Assembly (NCBI RefSeq): GCF_003323745.1 | Contig: NZ_QOIL01000009.1 | Span: 62,001 to 126,000, forward strand | Length of the DNA: 64,000 nucleotides | Origin: Sphaerisporangium album | Lineage (GTDB): Bacteria > Actinomycetota > Actinomycetes > Streptosporangiales > Streptosporangiaceae | Direction: 5' to 3' | Part shown: positions 29,676-38,384 of the stretch, piece by piece | Layout of the letters: every line of letters begins with the position of its first letter | Numbering within the stretch: the stretch's first letter is position 1 | Position numbers and translations under genes: made by a program | The notes under the pieces: generated by a model | Seen by the model: only the letters and a program-made list of their open reading frames with translations | Told to the model about the DNA's origin: nothing | The model's database searches: none

Positions 29676-29689
29676 TCGAATTGATTCGA
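29676..29689. promoter_or_regulatory. LacI-family operator before the sugar operon
   Basis: TCGAATTGATTCGA is a palindrome with perfect 6-base arms and a 2-base centre, 13-26 bases upstream of the binding-protein start. An almost identical site precedes the regulator gene at 30779-30792. Confidence 0.75.
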
Positions 29690-29729
29690 CGATGCCGCGC
29701 GTGCGGCTCGCCGGGCGACGCCCCGGCGT

Positions 29730-30758
29730 CTAACCTCGCTTCCGCCGGGGACGCCGATAGGTGCGGGTGCTTTCACGAACTTTCAGCTCGGGTGCGAGCA
29801 TGGTGACCGGCGGCTGTGGTTCGCCGCGGATCAGACCGGCCAGGCGTTGCACGGCCGTGCGCGCCAGGTCCTCGACCGGCAGCGCCAGCGAGGTGACGGG
29901 GTGGGTCATCCGTTCCACCACGTCGTCGGAGCAGATCGCGACGACGGAGATGTCCTGCGGCACGCGGCGTCCCATGCCCGCGAGCCGGTCCACCACCAGC
30001 GGCAGCGCCCACTCGTTGTAGACGATCAGACCGCTCATGTCCGGATTTATCGCGAAGAGTGCGTCGAGGGCCGCGACCACCCCGGCCGAGGAGGGCTCGC
30101 ACGGCTGCCACGCCGCCCGCGCGCCCCGCCTCTCCAGCGCCTCCAGCGCGCCGTCGCGGGCGTGCGCCGCGTACGCACCCCCGCGCGCGTACGTCTCGGG
30201 CGGCTGGCCGAGGAACCCCACGTCGGTGTGCCCGAGGTCCAGCAGGTGCTCGGCGCAGAGCCGTCCCGACAGCGTGAAGTCGAAGTCGACGTGGCACAGC
30301 CCCGCGGGGTCGTCGGGGGTGCCCACCAGGACGGCCGGGGACTTCAGGGACCCCAGGAGCTCCACCCGCGGGTCCCGCTGCTGCACCTCCATCAGCATCA
30401 CGCCGTCGATGAGCGCGCTGGCGACCGCGTCCCGGATCGCCTTCTCGCCGTCGTCGTCGGTGAGCATGAGCAGCTTCAGCCCGGCGTCCTGCGCGGCCGA
30501 GAGCGCGGCCCACACGTAGGGCATCTGCACCTGGTTGTGCGGCCCGTGCACGAGCGGCAGCGCCATGGCGATCACGCCCGACCGTCGCGTCCTGATCGAC
30601 TGGGCCCCCGCGTGCGGCCGGAACCGCAGCTCCTCGATGGCGCGCTCGACCCGCTTGATCGTCTCGGTCGAGATCGACCGGTTGCCGCTCAGCACGTACG
30701 AGACGGTGCTGCGGGAGACCCCCGCATGCCTCGCCACGTCCGCGATCGTCACCGCCAT
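29730..30758 (-). CDS. LacI-family transcriptional regulator
   Basis: A 342-residue repressor. The HTH (TIADVARHAGVSRSTVSYVL) starts at residue 4 from ATG 30758, which is why this start is chosen over the open frame to 30809. The C-terminal effector domain has the LGHTDVGFLG motif. It lies just upstream of the sugar operon on the same strand, 66 bases from it. The matching palindromes before this gene and before the operon indicate that it represses both itself and the operon. It may act through the imported sugar as inducer. Confidence 0.9.
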   Translation of the reverse strand: MAVTIADVARHAGVSRSTVSYVLSGNRSISTETIKRVERAIEELRFRPHAGAQSIRTRRSGVIAMALPLVHGPHNQVQMPYVWAALSAAQDAGLKLLMLTDDDGEKAIRDAVASALIDGVMLMEVQQRDPRVELLGSLKSPAVLVGTPDDPAGLCHVDFDFTLSGRLCAEHLLDLGHTDVGFLGQPPETYARGGAYAAHARDGALEALERRGARAAWQPCEPSSAGVVAALDALFAINPDMSGLIVYNEWALPLVVDRLAGMGRRVPQDISVVAICSDDVVERMTHPVTSLALPVEDLARTAVQRLAGLIRGEPQPPVTMLAPELKVRESTRTYRRPRRKRG

Positions 30759-30778
30759 GCCCGGCTCCCCGCACGCTG

Positions 30779-30792
30779 TCGAACTGATTCGA
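30779..30792. promoter_or_regulatory. LacI-family operator before its own regulator gene
   Basis: TCGAACTGATTCGA differs from the site at 29676-29689 by one base and lies 21-34 bases upstream of the regulator start. Indicates autoregulation. Confidence 0.75.
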
Positions 30793-30914
30793 TTTCGGCA
30801 ACGTAACACCCGGCTGACATGCCCACAAGACCCAGTCTGAGGAGCCCCCGGCGCGAGCGGCGGGCCGACCCGGGACGGTTCACCGTCCGGCCACCGGCAG
30901 GCGGGACGCGGCCG

Positions 30915-31427
30915 TCACATGAGCCCCGCCACCCGGACCGGGGTGGGGGGTCGAAGGCTCATCTCGGGAGGGCCGCCGTCGCTCAGCGGCTCGTCCTCGC
31001 ACTCGTCGAACGAGAGGCGGCCCCCGAGTTGCGCGGCGAGTTCGAACTGGTCGTAAAAGATCCGGTGACTGACGATGAAGCCGTCCTCGACGAACGACAG
31101 GCTGCACGCACGCACCGTGATCGGGCGCGACGTGGGCTCGACGATTCCTCCTCCGGGCATCAGCCACGGGCCCTTGTGAACACCGGTCAGCGTGTATTCC
31201 GCGATCAGGGTGTCCCCTAGCACGGTCACCGTCTGCGGGGTGCACCTGGAGTCGGGGAACGCCTCCATGAACTGCCCGTAGTAGGAGGCGATCTCTTCCC
31301 TGTCCTCGCCGATCCCGTCCGGGGCGACCAGCACGGCTCGGGGACTGAAGCACTGGGCCAGCGTGTCGAGATCATGCCGGTTGAAGGCCTTGCGCAGCCG
31401 GTCCAGGACAAACAGAGGATCAGACAT
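30915..31427 (-). CDS. SnoaL-like / NTF2-fold protein
   Basis: A 170-residue soluble protein with an N-terminal helix pattern (LRKAFNRHDLDTLAQCF) and alternating strands typical of SnoaL-like ester cyclases and related NTF2-fold proteins. Its acidic C-terminal tail extends a little beyond the family norm. No partner gene sits beside it, so its substrate is unknown. The ATG at 31427 has GAGAGGGTCC-type purines close upstream. A hairpin-like inverted repeat lies about 85 bases before the start. Confidence 0.7.
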   Translation of the reverse strand: MSDPLFVLDRLRKAFNRHDLDTLAQCFSPRAVLVAPDGIGEDREEIASYYGQFMEAFPDSRCTPQTVTVLGDTLIAEYTLTGVHKGPWLMPGGGIVEPTSRPITVRACSLSFVEDGFIVSHRIFYDQFELAAQLGGRLSFDECEDEPLSDGGPPEMSLRPPTPVRVAGLM

Positions 31428-31943
31428 CGAGAGGGTCCTTTGCCGTACAGATGCGTCCAGATACGTCGCCCGATCACCTAGGGAGATCTGTCATATTTCA
31501 TCACGATAGCGCCGCTTAGCGAGTAAAGCGGCTTTAGAGCTTTTCGCACCGAACACTAGGACGCTGCCCGGTATGGGATTGGTCAAGAAACGGAAGATAG
31601 CCCGTCAGTGAGGTGGCCGTTACGGGCGGGCGTGTCAATTTACGGCGATGACAACGGGCTTCCGGACGGCTCGCGGGCGGGCGCCGTGGAGGCGCGGAGG
31701 GCTCCGTCCGGCGCCGGCCCGGCCGGACGGCGACCCGCACACGCGCGCCGCCTCGCACCGCGGCCCGCGGGACGCCGCCACCCTCTCCCCGCACGGCGCG
31801 AGGCCGTCTCCCACCGCAGGTGGGATGCATGCAAGGCTCAGACATCCGATCACATGTCGAGGAAGTTCCGACGCAACCCCTTGTTACGGTGACATTTCGA
31901 TGCTATTTCCTTGGTCAACGCATCCTTTGATCGGAGGAATCCG
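31428..31943. other. Intergenic region, 516 bases
   Basis: Divergent promoter region for the SnoaL-like gene and the fucosidase. It holds the inverted repeats at 31511-31536 and becomes AT-richer just before the fucosidase (about 31880-31935). No gene with a ribosome site was found. Confidence 0.5.
31511..31536. promoter_or_regulatory. Overlapping inverted repeats upstream of the SnoaL-like gene
   Basis: GCCGCTT (31511-31517) pairs with AAGCGGC (31526-31532). Overlapping it, TAAAGC and GCTTTA flank one base (31524-31536), resembling the AAAGCGCTTT-type LacI site at 2-15. Either a stem-loop or an operator; the regulator is unknown. Confidence 0.35.
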
Positions 31944-34900
31944 TTGGCCCCTCCCCAACGACGGCGCCTCAAGGCCGGTCTCATCGCGGCGTTGACCCTC
32001 GCCGCCGGGGTGAGCATCCCGGGTCCGGTGTACGGCGACCCGACTCCTTCCGCCGGTGCCACCTCGACACCCGGCGACCTGACGCTTTGGTACGACAAGC
32101 CCGCCACCGACTGGGAGAGCCAGGCCCTGCCGATCGGCAACGGCCCCCTCGGCGCGAAGATCTTCGGCGGCGTGGCGACCGAACAGATCCAGTTCAACGA
32201 GAAGACCCTGTGGACCGGCGGCCCCGGCTCCCCGAACTATGACTTCGGCAACTGGAAGACCCCCAGGCCGAACGCGATCGCCGAGGTCCAGCAGCAGATC
32301 GACCGCGACGGCAGGATGTCCCCGGAGGCGGTGGCGGCCAAGCTCGGCCAGGGCAAGACCGGCTTCGGCTCCTACCAGACCTTCGGCGACCTGTTCCTCG
32401 ACATCCCCGGCGCCCCGCAGAACCCCACCGGGTACCGGCGGGACCTGAACCTGCGCGACGCCGTGGCCAAGGTGGGGTACACCGCCGACGGGGTCGGCTA
32501 CTCGCGTGAGTACTTCGCCAGCCACCCCGGCAACGTGATCGTCGGCCGCGTCTCCGCCGACCAGGCGGGCAAGGTCTCGTTCACGCTGCGGCACACCTCA
32601 CCGCGCGACGACAAGACGGTCACCGCCTCGAACGGCCGGCTGACCATCCGCGGCGCGCTCTCGGACAACAAGATGAAGTTCGAGGCCCAGGTCCAGGTGG
32701 TCACCCAGGGCGGCACCCGCACCGACGCCGGGGACAAGATCACCGTCACCGGCGCGGACAGCGCGATGTTCGTCCTGTCGGCAGGCACCGACTTCTCGGG
32801 CGCCTACCCGGCCTACCGGGGCGCGGACCCGCACGCCGCGGTCACCGCCGCCGTCGACGCCGCGGCCCGCCAGGGGTACGACCGGCTCAAGCGCGCCCAC
32901 CTCGCCGACTACCACCGCCTGTTCGACCGCGTGAAGCTGGACCTCGGCCAGAGCACGCCGGCGATCCCCACCGACCGGCTGCGCGCGCAGTACACCGGCG
33001 GCGACTCGGCGGACGACCGCGCGCTGGAGGCGATGTTCTTCGCCTACGGCCGCTACCTGCTGATCTCCTCCTCGCGTGAGAACGAGGAGCTGCCCGCCAA
33101 CCTGCAGGGCGTGTGGAACAACTCGACCAACCCGCCCTGGTCGGCCGACTACCACGTCAACATCAACCTGCAGATGAACTACTGGCTCGCCCAGCAGACG
33201 AATCTGGACGAGACCACCAGGCCGTACGACAGGTACATCGCGAACATGGTGGCCCCCGGCGCCAAGACCGCGCAGGAGATCTACGGCGCGCACGGCTGGG
33301 TCGTCAACAACGAGACCAACCCGTTCGGCTTCACCGGCCTGCACAACTGGGCGACCTCGTTCTGGTTCCCCGAGGCGGCGGCCTGGACGACCTCGCAGAT
33401 GTACGACAACTACCGGTTCTCCGGCGACGTGAAGTACCTGAAGAAGACCGCCTACCCGGTCATCAAGGGCGCTGCGGAGTTCTGGCTGGACTTCCTGCAC
33501 ACCGACCCGCGCGACGGCAAGCTGGTCGTGTCGCCCAGCTACTCGCCCGAGCACGGCGACTTCTCGGCGGGCGCGTCGATGTCGCAGCAGATCGTGTACG
33601 AGGTGTTCGGCAACGCCCTCGCCGCCGCCAGGAAGCTCGGCGTGGACAAGGACTTCCAGAAGCGGGTGAGCGCGGCGCTCGCCAAGCTCGACCCGGGCAT
33701 CCGCATCGGCTCCTGGGGCCAGCTCCAGGAGTGGAAGACCGACTGGGACTCCAGGACCGACGACCACCGGCACGTCTCGCACCTGTACGCGCTGCACCCG
33801 GGCCACCAGATCGTTCCGGGCACCCCCGAGGCGGAGGCCGCCAAGGTCTCGCTCACGGCGCGCGGCGACGGCGGCACCGGCTGGAGCAAGGCGTGGAAGA
33901 TCAACTTCTGGGCGCGGCTGCTTGACGGCGACCACGCCCACAAGATGCTCAGCGAGCAGCTCAAGAGCTCGACGCTGGCCAACCTCTGGGACACGCACCC
34001 GCCGTTCCAGATCGACGGCAACTTCGGCGCCACCTCCGGCATCGCCGAGATGCTCGTGCAGAGCCAGGACGACATCGTGCACGTGCTGCCCGCCCTGCCC
34101 TCCGCGTGGAAGAACGGCTCGGTTTCCGGCCTGCGCGCCCGCGGGGACGTGACCGTCGACGCGGCGTGGAAGAACGGAGCCGCCGACACGGTGACGATCC
34201 ACCCCGGGAAGACCGGCCCGATCAAGGTCAGGTCGCCCTTCATCGCCGGACGCTACCGCGTCTACGACGACAGGGGCCACGAGGTCGGCCCGCACCGCGA
34301 CGGCGACACGCTGAGCTGGTTCGCCGTCGCCGGCAAGGCGTACACGATCCAGAACGAGGCCGCCGTCGTGCTGAAGGCCCCCGCCTCGGCGAGCCCCGGC
34401 ACGGCGTTCCAGGCCGAGGTCACGGTGACCGCCCTCCGCAGGCGCACCGTGCCCGCCTCGGACGTGACGCTGACCCTGCCGAAGGGCTGGACCGCCACCC
34501 CGGCGTCCGTTTCCCTGCCCGCCTCCCCGCCCGGAGGCGGCCGCACGGCGACGTTCACCGTCACCCCCGGCCCGTCCGACGGCTCGCGCAGCGCGGTGCT
34601 CGCCGCCACCGCGAAGGGCGACACCTGGACGGGGTCGTCCAGGGCCGTGCTCACCATGTCGCCCTGCGCGATGCCGCAGGCCGGATCGGTGCTCGTCGCC
34701 TGGGACCCCAAGGAGGGCGGCACCGTGACCGACTCCTCGGGCAACAAGCGCGACGCCACCGTCACCGGCGGCACCGCCACCTATGACAGCACCGCGCCCA
34801 CCGGCAGCGGCCTGGTGCTCGACGGGAACACCTACATGGTCACCGGCGACACGACCCTCGGATACCTGCCCGAGGCCACCTTCGCCGCCGAGGTCAGGAT

Positions 34901-35297
34901 CGCGGGCAGCGGGTACCGCCGCCTGTTCGACTCCCAGCCGTCCGGCAACCCCGGCACGGACGGGATCATCATCGACCTGACCCCCTCCAACACCCTGCGG
35001 TTCATCGGCGCCGGCCAGAACGTCGGCATCAACACCGCGCTGCCGACCGGCCGCTGGATCGACCTGGTGGTCACGCTGGACCGCACCGGTGCCATCACCG
35101 TCTACGTGGACGGCGTCCAGAAGGCCACCGGCCAGGCCACCAGCGACGGCATCACCGGCTGCACCGCCCGCTCGCTGCGCTTCGCCGCCGACCAGGGCGG
35201 CGGCCAGCGCCTGACGGGCGGCGTCGACCGCGCCGCCATCTTCGCCGGGAAGCTCTCGGCCGAGGAGATCACCACCTGGAAGGACCGCGCCTTCTAG
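31944..35297 (+). CDS. Secreted GH95 alpha-L-fucosidase with NEW3 and LamG-like domains
   Basis: A 1117-residue exported inverting glycosidase. After a signal peptide (about residues 1-31) the GH95 region shows the base-assisting asparagines N406 and N408 (HVNINLQMNYW), the acid E536 (SYSPEHGD) and D691 (FQIDGNFGATSG), all matching the 1,2-alpha-L-fucosidase mechanism residues. About residues 800-900 resemble an NPCBM-associated NEW3 domain, and the last 190 or so a LamG/concanavalin-like domain for binding glycans. The TTG start at 31944 is chosen because GGAGGA (31933-31938) lies 5 bases upstream and the signal peptide starts there. Likely removes fucose from plant or host glycans outside the cell. 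Confidence 0.87.
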   Translation: MAPPQRRRLKAGLIAALTLAAGVSIPGPVYGDPTPSAGATSTPGDLTLWYDKPATDWESQALPIGNGPLGAKIFGGVATEQIQFNEKTLWTGGPGSPNYDFGNWKTPRPNAIAEVQQQIDRDGRMSPEAVAAKLGQGKTGFGSYQTFGDLFLDIPGAPQNPTGYRRDLNLRDAVAKVGYTADGVGYSREYFASHPGNVIVGRVSADQAGKVSFTLRHTSPRDDKTVTASNGRLTIRGALSDNKMKFEAQVQVVTQGGTRTDAGDKITVTGADSAMFVLSAGTDFSGAYPAYRGADPHAAVTAAVDAAARQGYDRLKRAHLADYHRLFDRVKLDLGQSTPAIPTDRLRAQYTGGDSADDRALEAMFFAYGRYLLISSSRENEELPANLQGVWNNSTNPPWSADYHVNINLQMNYWLAQQTNLDETTRPYDRYIANMVAPGAKTAQEIYGAHGWVVNNETNPFGFTGLHNWATSFWFPEAAAWTTSQMYDNYRFSGDVKYLKKTAYPVIKGAAEFWLDFLHTDPRDGKLVVSPSYSPEHGDFSAGASMSQQIVYEVFGNALAAARKLGVDKDFQKRVSAALAKLDPGIRIGSWGQLQEWKTDWDSRTDDHRHVSHLYALHPGHQIVPGTPEAEAAKVSLTARGDGGTGWSKAWKINFWARLLDGDHAHKMLSEQLKSSTLANLWDTHPPFQIDGNFGATSGIAEMLVQSQDDIVHVLPALPSAWKNGSVSGLRARGDVTVDAAWKNGAADTVTIHPGKTGPIKVRSPFIAGRYRVYDDRGHEVGPHRDGDTLSWFAVAGKAYTIQNEAAVVLKAPASASPGTAFQAEVTVTALRRRTVPASDVTLTLPKGWTATPASVSLPASPPGGGRTATFTVTPGPSDGSRSAVLAATAKGDTWTGSSRAVLTMSPCAMPQAGSVLVAWDPKEGGTVTDSSGNKRDATVTGGTATYDSTAPTGSGLVLDGNTYMVTGDTTLGYLPEATFAAEVRIAGSGYRRLFDSQPSGNPGTDGIIIDLTPSNTLRFIGAGQNVGINTALPTGRWIDLVVTLDRTGAITVYVDGVQKATGQATSDGITGCTARSLRFAADQGGGQRLTGGVDRAAIFAGKLSAEEITTWKDRAF

Positions 35298-35333
35298 ATC
35301 GCGCCTTCTGACCGGTCTCACCACCCACCCACG

Positions 35334-35362
35334 GCCCCGGGGCGCTCCCTGCCCCGGGGCCT
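35334..35362. terminator. Hairpin after the fucosidase
   Basis: Perfect 11-bp arms GGCCCCGGGGC (35334-35344) and GCCCCGGGGCC (35352-35362) around a 7-base loop, 37 bases after the fucosidase stop. Confidence 0.7.
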
Positions 35363-35394
35363 CTGCTCGTCCCCGGAGATCCCCGCGCGGCCGG

Positions 35395-35589
35395 GACCAT
35401 GTCCCCGCCTTCCGGCGGATACGTCCTCGTCGTGAGCCACCTCGACGCCGTCTTCCAGTCCGGGGGCGGCGGCGGGGTGTGCTCGGTGCCGGGCGGGGAG
35501 GTCACGAACGCGAGGAACTCCAGGACGGGCCAGGCCAGGAGCGCGGACCCCGCGACGACGCGGCGGAACGAATCAGGGTTTTTCAGCAT
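35395..35589 (-). pseudogene. Possible remnant of a small membrane-protein gene
   Basis: From ATG 35589 the frame gives an N-terminus with SFRRVVAGSALLAWP followed by a hydrophobic stretch. It resembles the first 35 residues of actinobacterial multi-pass membrane proteins of unknown function. After that the sequence turns Pro/Arg-rich and no further membrane segment appears. There is no convincing ribosome site. It may be a decayed fragment or chance. Confidence 0.25.
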
Positions 35590-35909
35590 GTGACCACTGA
35601 ACCGGTGACATGTCCCGCCTCGCCTGAGTCACCGTCCGTGTTCGACCAGGACGATCGCCATGACCCCCGGGACGTTGTCAGGCCGGACCGGCCGCACGAA
35701 CGCGCGAATACGCGGGGGCGCCCTCGTCGTTTGTGTTCCCTCCATTTTCGCGGCCGGCACGGTGGACGTATCCCGTACTAACTGCGGTCATACGAGTCAG
35801 CCCGTCCCTGACGGCGGCTGATCGCCTAGTCAGACGGCCACGTCGACCGGCGGTGCGGGGTGAATCCCCCGGCCGCCGGCCATAGTAACCGGCGCGCAGT
35901 TCGGATGAT

Positions 35910-35954
35910 TTGACATCTTCCTGCCAATCTTGAATATCGATTCAATGATCGATT
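35910..35954 (+). promoter_or_regulatory. Candidate promoter with ATCGATT direct repeats
   Basis: TTGACA (35910-35915) is followed after 16 bases by GAATAT (35932-35937). ATCGATT then occurs twice, at 35936-35942 and 35948-35954, overlapping the -10 and start region with a 12-base period. This would drive the four-gene operon starting at 36063 and place it under a regulator. Confidence 0.5.
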
Positions 35955-36062
35955 GTCAGCTTGCTGCATAGCATTTTTGAAGAAGCTGCCGCCGCGCCCG
36001 CAATGCAAGTCTGTCGATGCGGCCGATATCGGGGTGGTCGCGCGTAGGAATGGAGGTGAGCG

Positions 36063-36743
36063 GTGAACTCGAATGCGACGACGATCAGCACCGGAACCGA
36101 TTCCGCGTCCGGGCCCGTGCCCACGCCCCAGGCGGAGGCGATCCACCCCGGCCCCCTCCGCTTCCAGACCGGCTTCGCTCACCCCGGCACGGCGCGCTAC
36201 CAGATCTGCGTCGACCGCGTGAAGCGCAAGTACCTCGACCACTACGGCGCCGTCGTCGACCCCCGTCCCGACCTGTTCGTCGTCGTGTGGGACGCCGCCC
36301 GCCCGTCGCCCACGTTCGAGGGCACGCTGGGCGTCGCGGGGCTCACCGCCGCCGCCGGGCGCGGGCTGCTGTCGGAGAACTACCTGGACGTCCCGGTCGA
36401 GCAGGCCTGCGCCGGTGTGGCATCCGGGGCGCGCGTCGACCGCGGCCGCATCGCGGAGATGGGCCCGCTCGCCTCTTTCCATCCCGGCACCGGGATGTTC
36501 CTCATGCGCGGGCTGCCGCGCATCGCCCGCCACCTCGGTTACGACTACCTGCTGTCCACTCTGACCCAGAAACTCCACGACCTGGCCAGGGCCGCGGGCT
36601 GGGAGTTCCACACCCTCACCAACGCCCGCCGCGCCGACCTGACCGCGACCCACTCCGCCGACTGGGGCACCTATTACTCCACGAAACCCCGCACCGGGAT
36701 CCTCCACTGCGGACAGAGCGTCACCCCGCACGCCATCGGTTAG
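36063..36743 (+). CDS. Thermostable-hemolysin-family (T_hemolysin, GNAT-like) protein
   Basis: A 226-residue soluble protein. The YLDVPVEQA, IAEMGPLASF and late DWGTYYSTKP segments match the thermostable (delta-VPH) hemolysin family, whose fold is related to GNAT acyltransferases and LuxI-type synthases. There is no signal peptide or membrane helix, so a direct lytic role is unlikely. The context (AMP-ligase, oxygenase and methyltransferase) suggests acyl transfer in a biosynthetic pathway, which is inference. GTG 36063 has a strong GGAGGTGA site (36052-36059). First gene of a tight operon. Confidence 0.78.
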   Translation: MNSNATTISTGTDSASGPVPTPQAEAIHPGPLRFQTGFAHPGTARYQICVDRVKRKYLDHYGAVVDPRPDLFVVVWDAARPSPTFEGTLGVAGLTAAAGRGLLSENYLDVPVEQACAGVASGARVDRGRIAEMGPLASFHPGTGMFLMRGLPRIARHLGYDYLLSTLTQKLHDLARAAGWEFHTLTNARRADLTATHSADWGTYYSTKPRTGILHCGQSVTPHAIG

Positions 36744-36794
36744 AGAAAGCCCTTCCAGAGCACCGATATCCGACCGCGCGAAAGGAGTCCGCCG

Positions 36795-38381
36795 ATGCGC
36801 TGGCTCGACCATGCCCTTCGCCGCCTCGGCTCACTGGAGACGGTGGCCGTCGAGGAACTGCGGCCATCCGGCCCGCCACGCCTCCACACCTACGGGACCG
36901 TGCTGGGCGCGGCCGTCCGGATGGGCGACGCGATCGTCGCCGCGGCACGAGGACGAGAGACCGAGACCAGCACGATCGGCATCCTCACCGGCAACGGTGT
37001 GGAGGGGATCGTCGGCGACCTGGCCTGCCTGCTCACCGGCGTCCGATCGGTGCCCATCCCGATCGCGTTCGGCCGCGACCAGGCCCGCCACCTGCTGTCG
37101 CACTCGGTCGTCTGCCTGGTCGACGAGCAGGGGCGCAAACGGCTGGCCGAGTGGGGTGGCGAGAGCGAGATCCTGCCCGAGGGCTGCGAGATCATCCCCG
37201 TCACCGTCGAGGGAGGACATGATCCGGACGAGATCGCCACCAGGGTGCGGCAGGCGGCGGCCCTGGACGAGTTCGCCATCTGCAAGATCGTCCACACGTC
37301 CGGCACGACCTCGACCCCGAAGGGCGTCATGCTCCGCCGGGGCGCCGTGGACGACCTGATCGACTCCATCACCAGCCGGATCGGCGTCGAGGCGTGGCAG
37401 CGGTACGTCTCCGTCGTGCCGCTGAGCCTGCTGGTCGAGCAGGTCTTCGCCGTCTACCTGACCTTCCTCGCGGGCGGCACGGTCGTCTTCCTGCCCGAGC
37501 AGGTCAAGCCGCTCGGCACCGCGGGCGGCGACGTCGAGCAGGTCCGCGGGCTGCTCGCCACGGCCAGGCCCACGGTGTCGCTGGTGCCGCCGTCCCTGGT
37601 GGAGTCCATCGCGGCGCGCGCGAAGACCACCCCGGAGGCGAGCACCCGCGAGCTCTCGCTGGCGGTGTACGGCCGGGAGGACCCGATGCTGCTGTTCAGC
37701 GGCGGCGCCCCGGTGTCCGACGAGGTGCTGCGCGTCATGTGGGACCGCGGCCTGCCCGTGTACGTCGCCTACGGCCTGAGCGAGAACGGCTCGGTCGCCA
37801 CGCTGAACGGCCCCGGGCTGGTCCGCCTGGGCACGGTCGGCAAGCCCCTGCGGCACTGCGAGGTCCGCAGGTCCGACTCGGGCGAGCTTCTCATCCGCAG
37901 CTCCTCGCTGCTCACCGGCTACCTCGGGTCGGACGACCCGACCGCGCTCCCCCTGGACGCCGAAGGCTGGCTGCACACCGGCGACATCGCCGACATCGAC
38001 GCCGACGGCTACGTCACCATCACCGGCAGGCTCAAGAACATCATCATCACCTCCAACGGGCGCAACGTCAGCCCGGAGTGGGTCGAGGCGCAGTACAAGA
38101 GCCGGCCCAGCATCGAGGCGGCCGCCGTCTTCGGCGACAACATGGAGCGGCTGATCGCGGTCTTCGTCGTCAGGCGCGGCGCCGACCAGGCCACCGCGCT
38201 CGCCGAGATCCGCCACGTCAACGCCGAGGTGCTCTCGGAGATCGAGCAGGTCGGCAGCGCCGCGCTGGTGGAGGCCGACGAGACGTTCTACGCCGAGTTC
38301 TTCACCGTCACCGGACGCCCTCGCCGCAAAGAGATCAAGGACGCGCTGACCACCGGCCGATTCGACGTAATCGAGGTTTGA
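36795..38381 (+). CDS. AMP-dependent acyl ligase (ANL superfamily)
   Basis: A 528-residue adenylate-forming enzyme, similar in length to acyl-CoA synthetases. The A3 phosphate-binding motif HTSGTTSTPKGV begins at residue 167, the A5-type motif is YGLSENG, A7 is LHTGDIA, the hinge GRLKNII follows, and the A10 lysine is K512 or K515 in RRKEIK. It probably activates a carboxylic acid as an adenylate and passes it to CoA or directly to an acceptor, since no carrier-protein gene is nearby. A perfect AAAGGAG site (36781-36787) lies 7 bases before ATG 36795. Second gene of the operon. Confidence 0.87.
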   Translation: MRWLDHALRRLGSLETVAVEELRPSGPPRLHTYGTVLGAAVRMGDAIVAAARGRETETSTIGILTGNGVEGIVGDLACLLTGVRSVPIPIAFGRDQARHLLSHSVVCLVDEQGRKRLAEWGGESEILPEGCEIIPVTVEGGHDPDEIATRVRQAAALDEFAICKIVHTSGTTSTPKGVMLRRGAVDDLIDSITSRIGVEAWQRYVSVVPLSLLVEQVFAVYLTFLAGGTVVFLPEQVKPLGTAGGDVEQVRGLLATARPTVSLVPPSLVESIAARAKTTPEASTRELSLAVYGREDPMLLFSGGAPVSDEVLRVMWDRGLPVYVAYGLSENGSVATLNGPGLVRLGTVGKPLRHCEVRRSDSGELLIRSSSLLTGYLGSDDPTALPLDAEGWLHTGDIADIDADGYVTITGRLKNIIITSNGRNVSPEWVEAQYKSRPSIEAAAVFGDNMERLIAVFVVRRGADQATALAEIRHVNAEVLSEIEQVGSAALVEADETFYAEFFTVTGRPRRKEIKDALTTGRFDVIEV

Positions 38382-38384
38382 GAC

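Larger units (their letters stand above)
35298..36062. other. Intergenic region, 765 bases
   Basis: Contains the terminator at 35334-35362, the possible gene remnant at 35395-35589 and the candidate promoter with ATCGATT repeats at 35910-35954. The stretch 35880-35990 is unusually AT-rich for this genome. Confidence 0.6.

Noticed and set aside
32598-35324. 908-codon minus-strand open frame opposite the fucosidase gene
   Set aside because: It is an antisense shadow produced by GC-rich codon bias. The plus strand encodes a complete GH95 protein with catalytic residues and a ribosome site.
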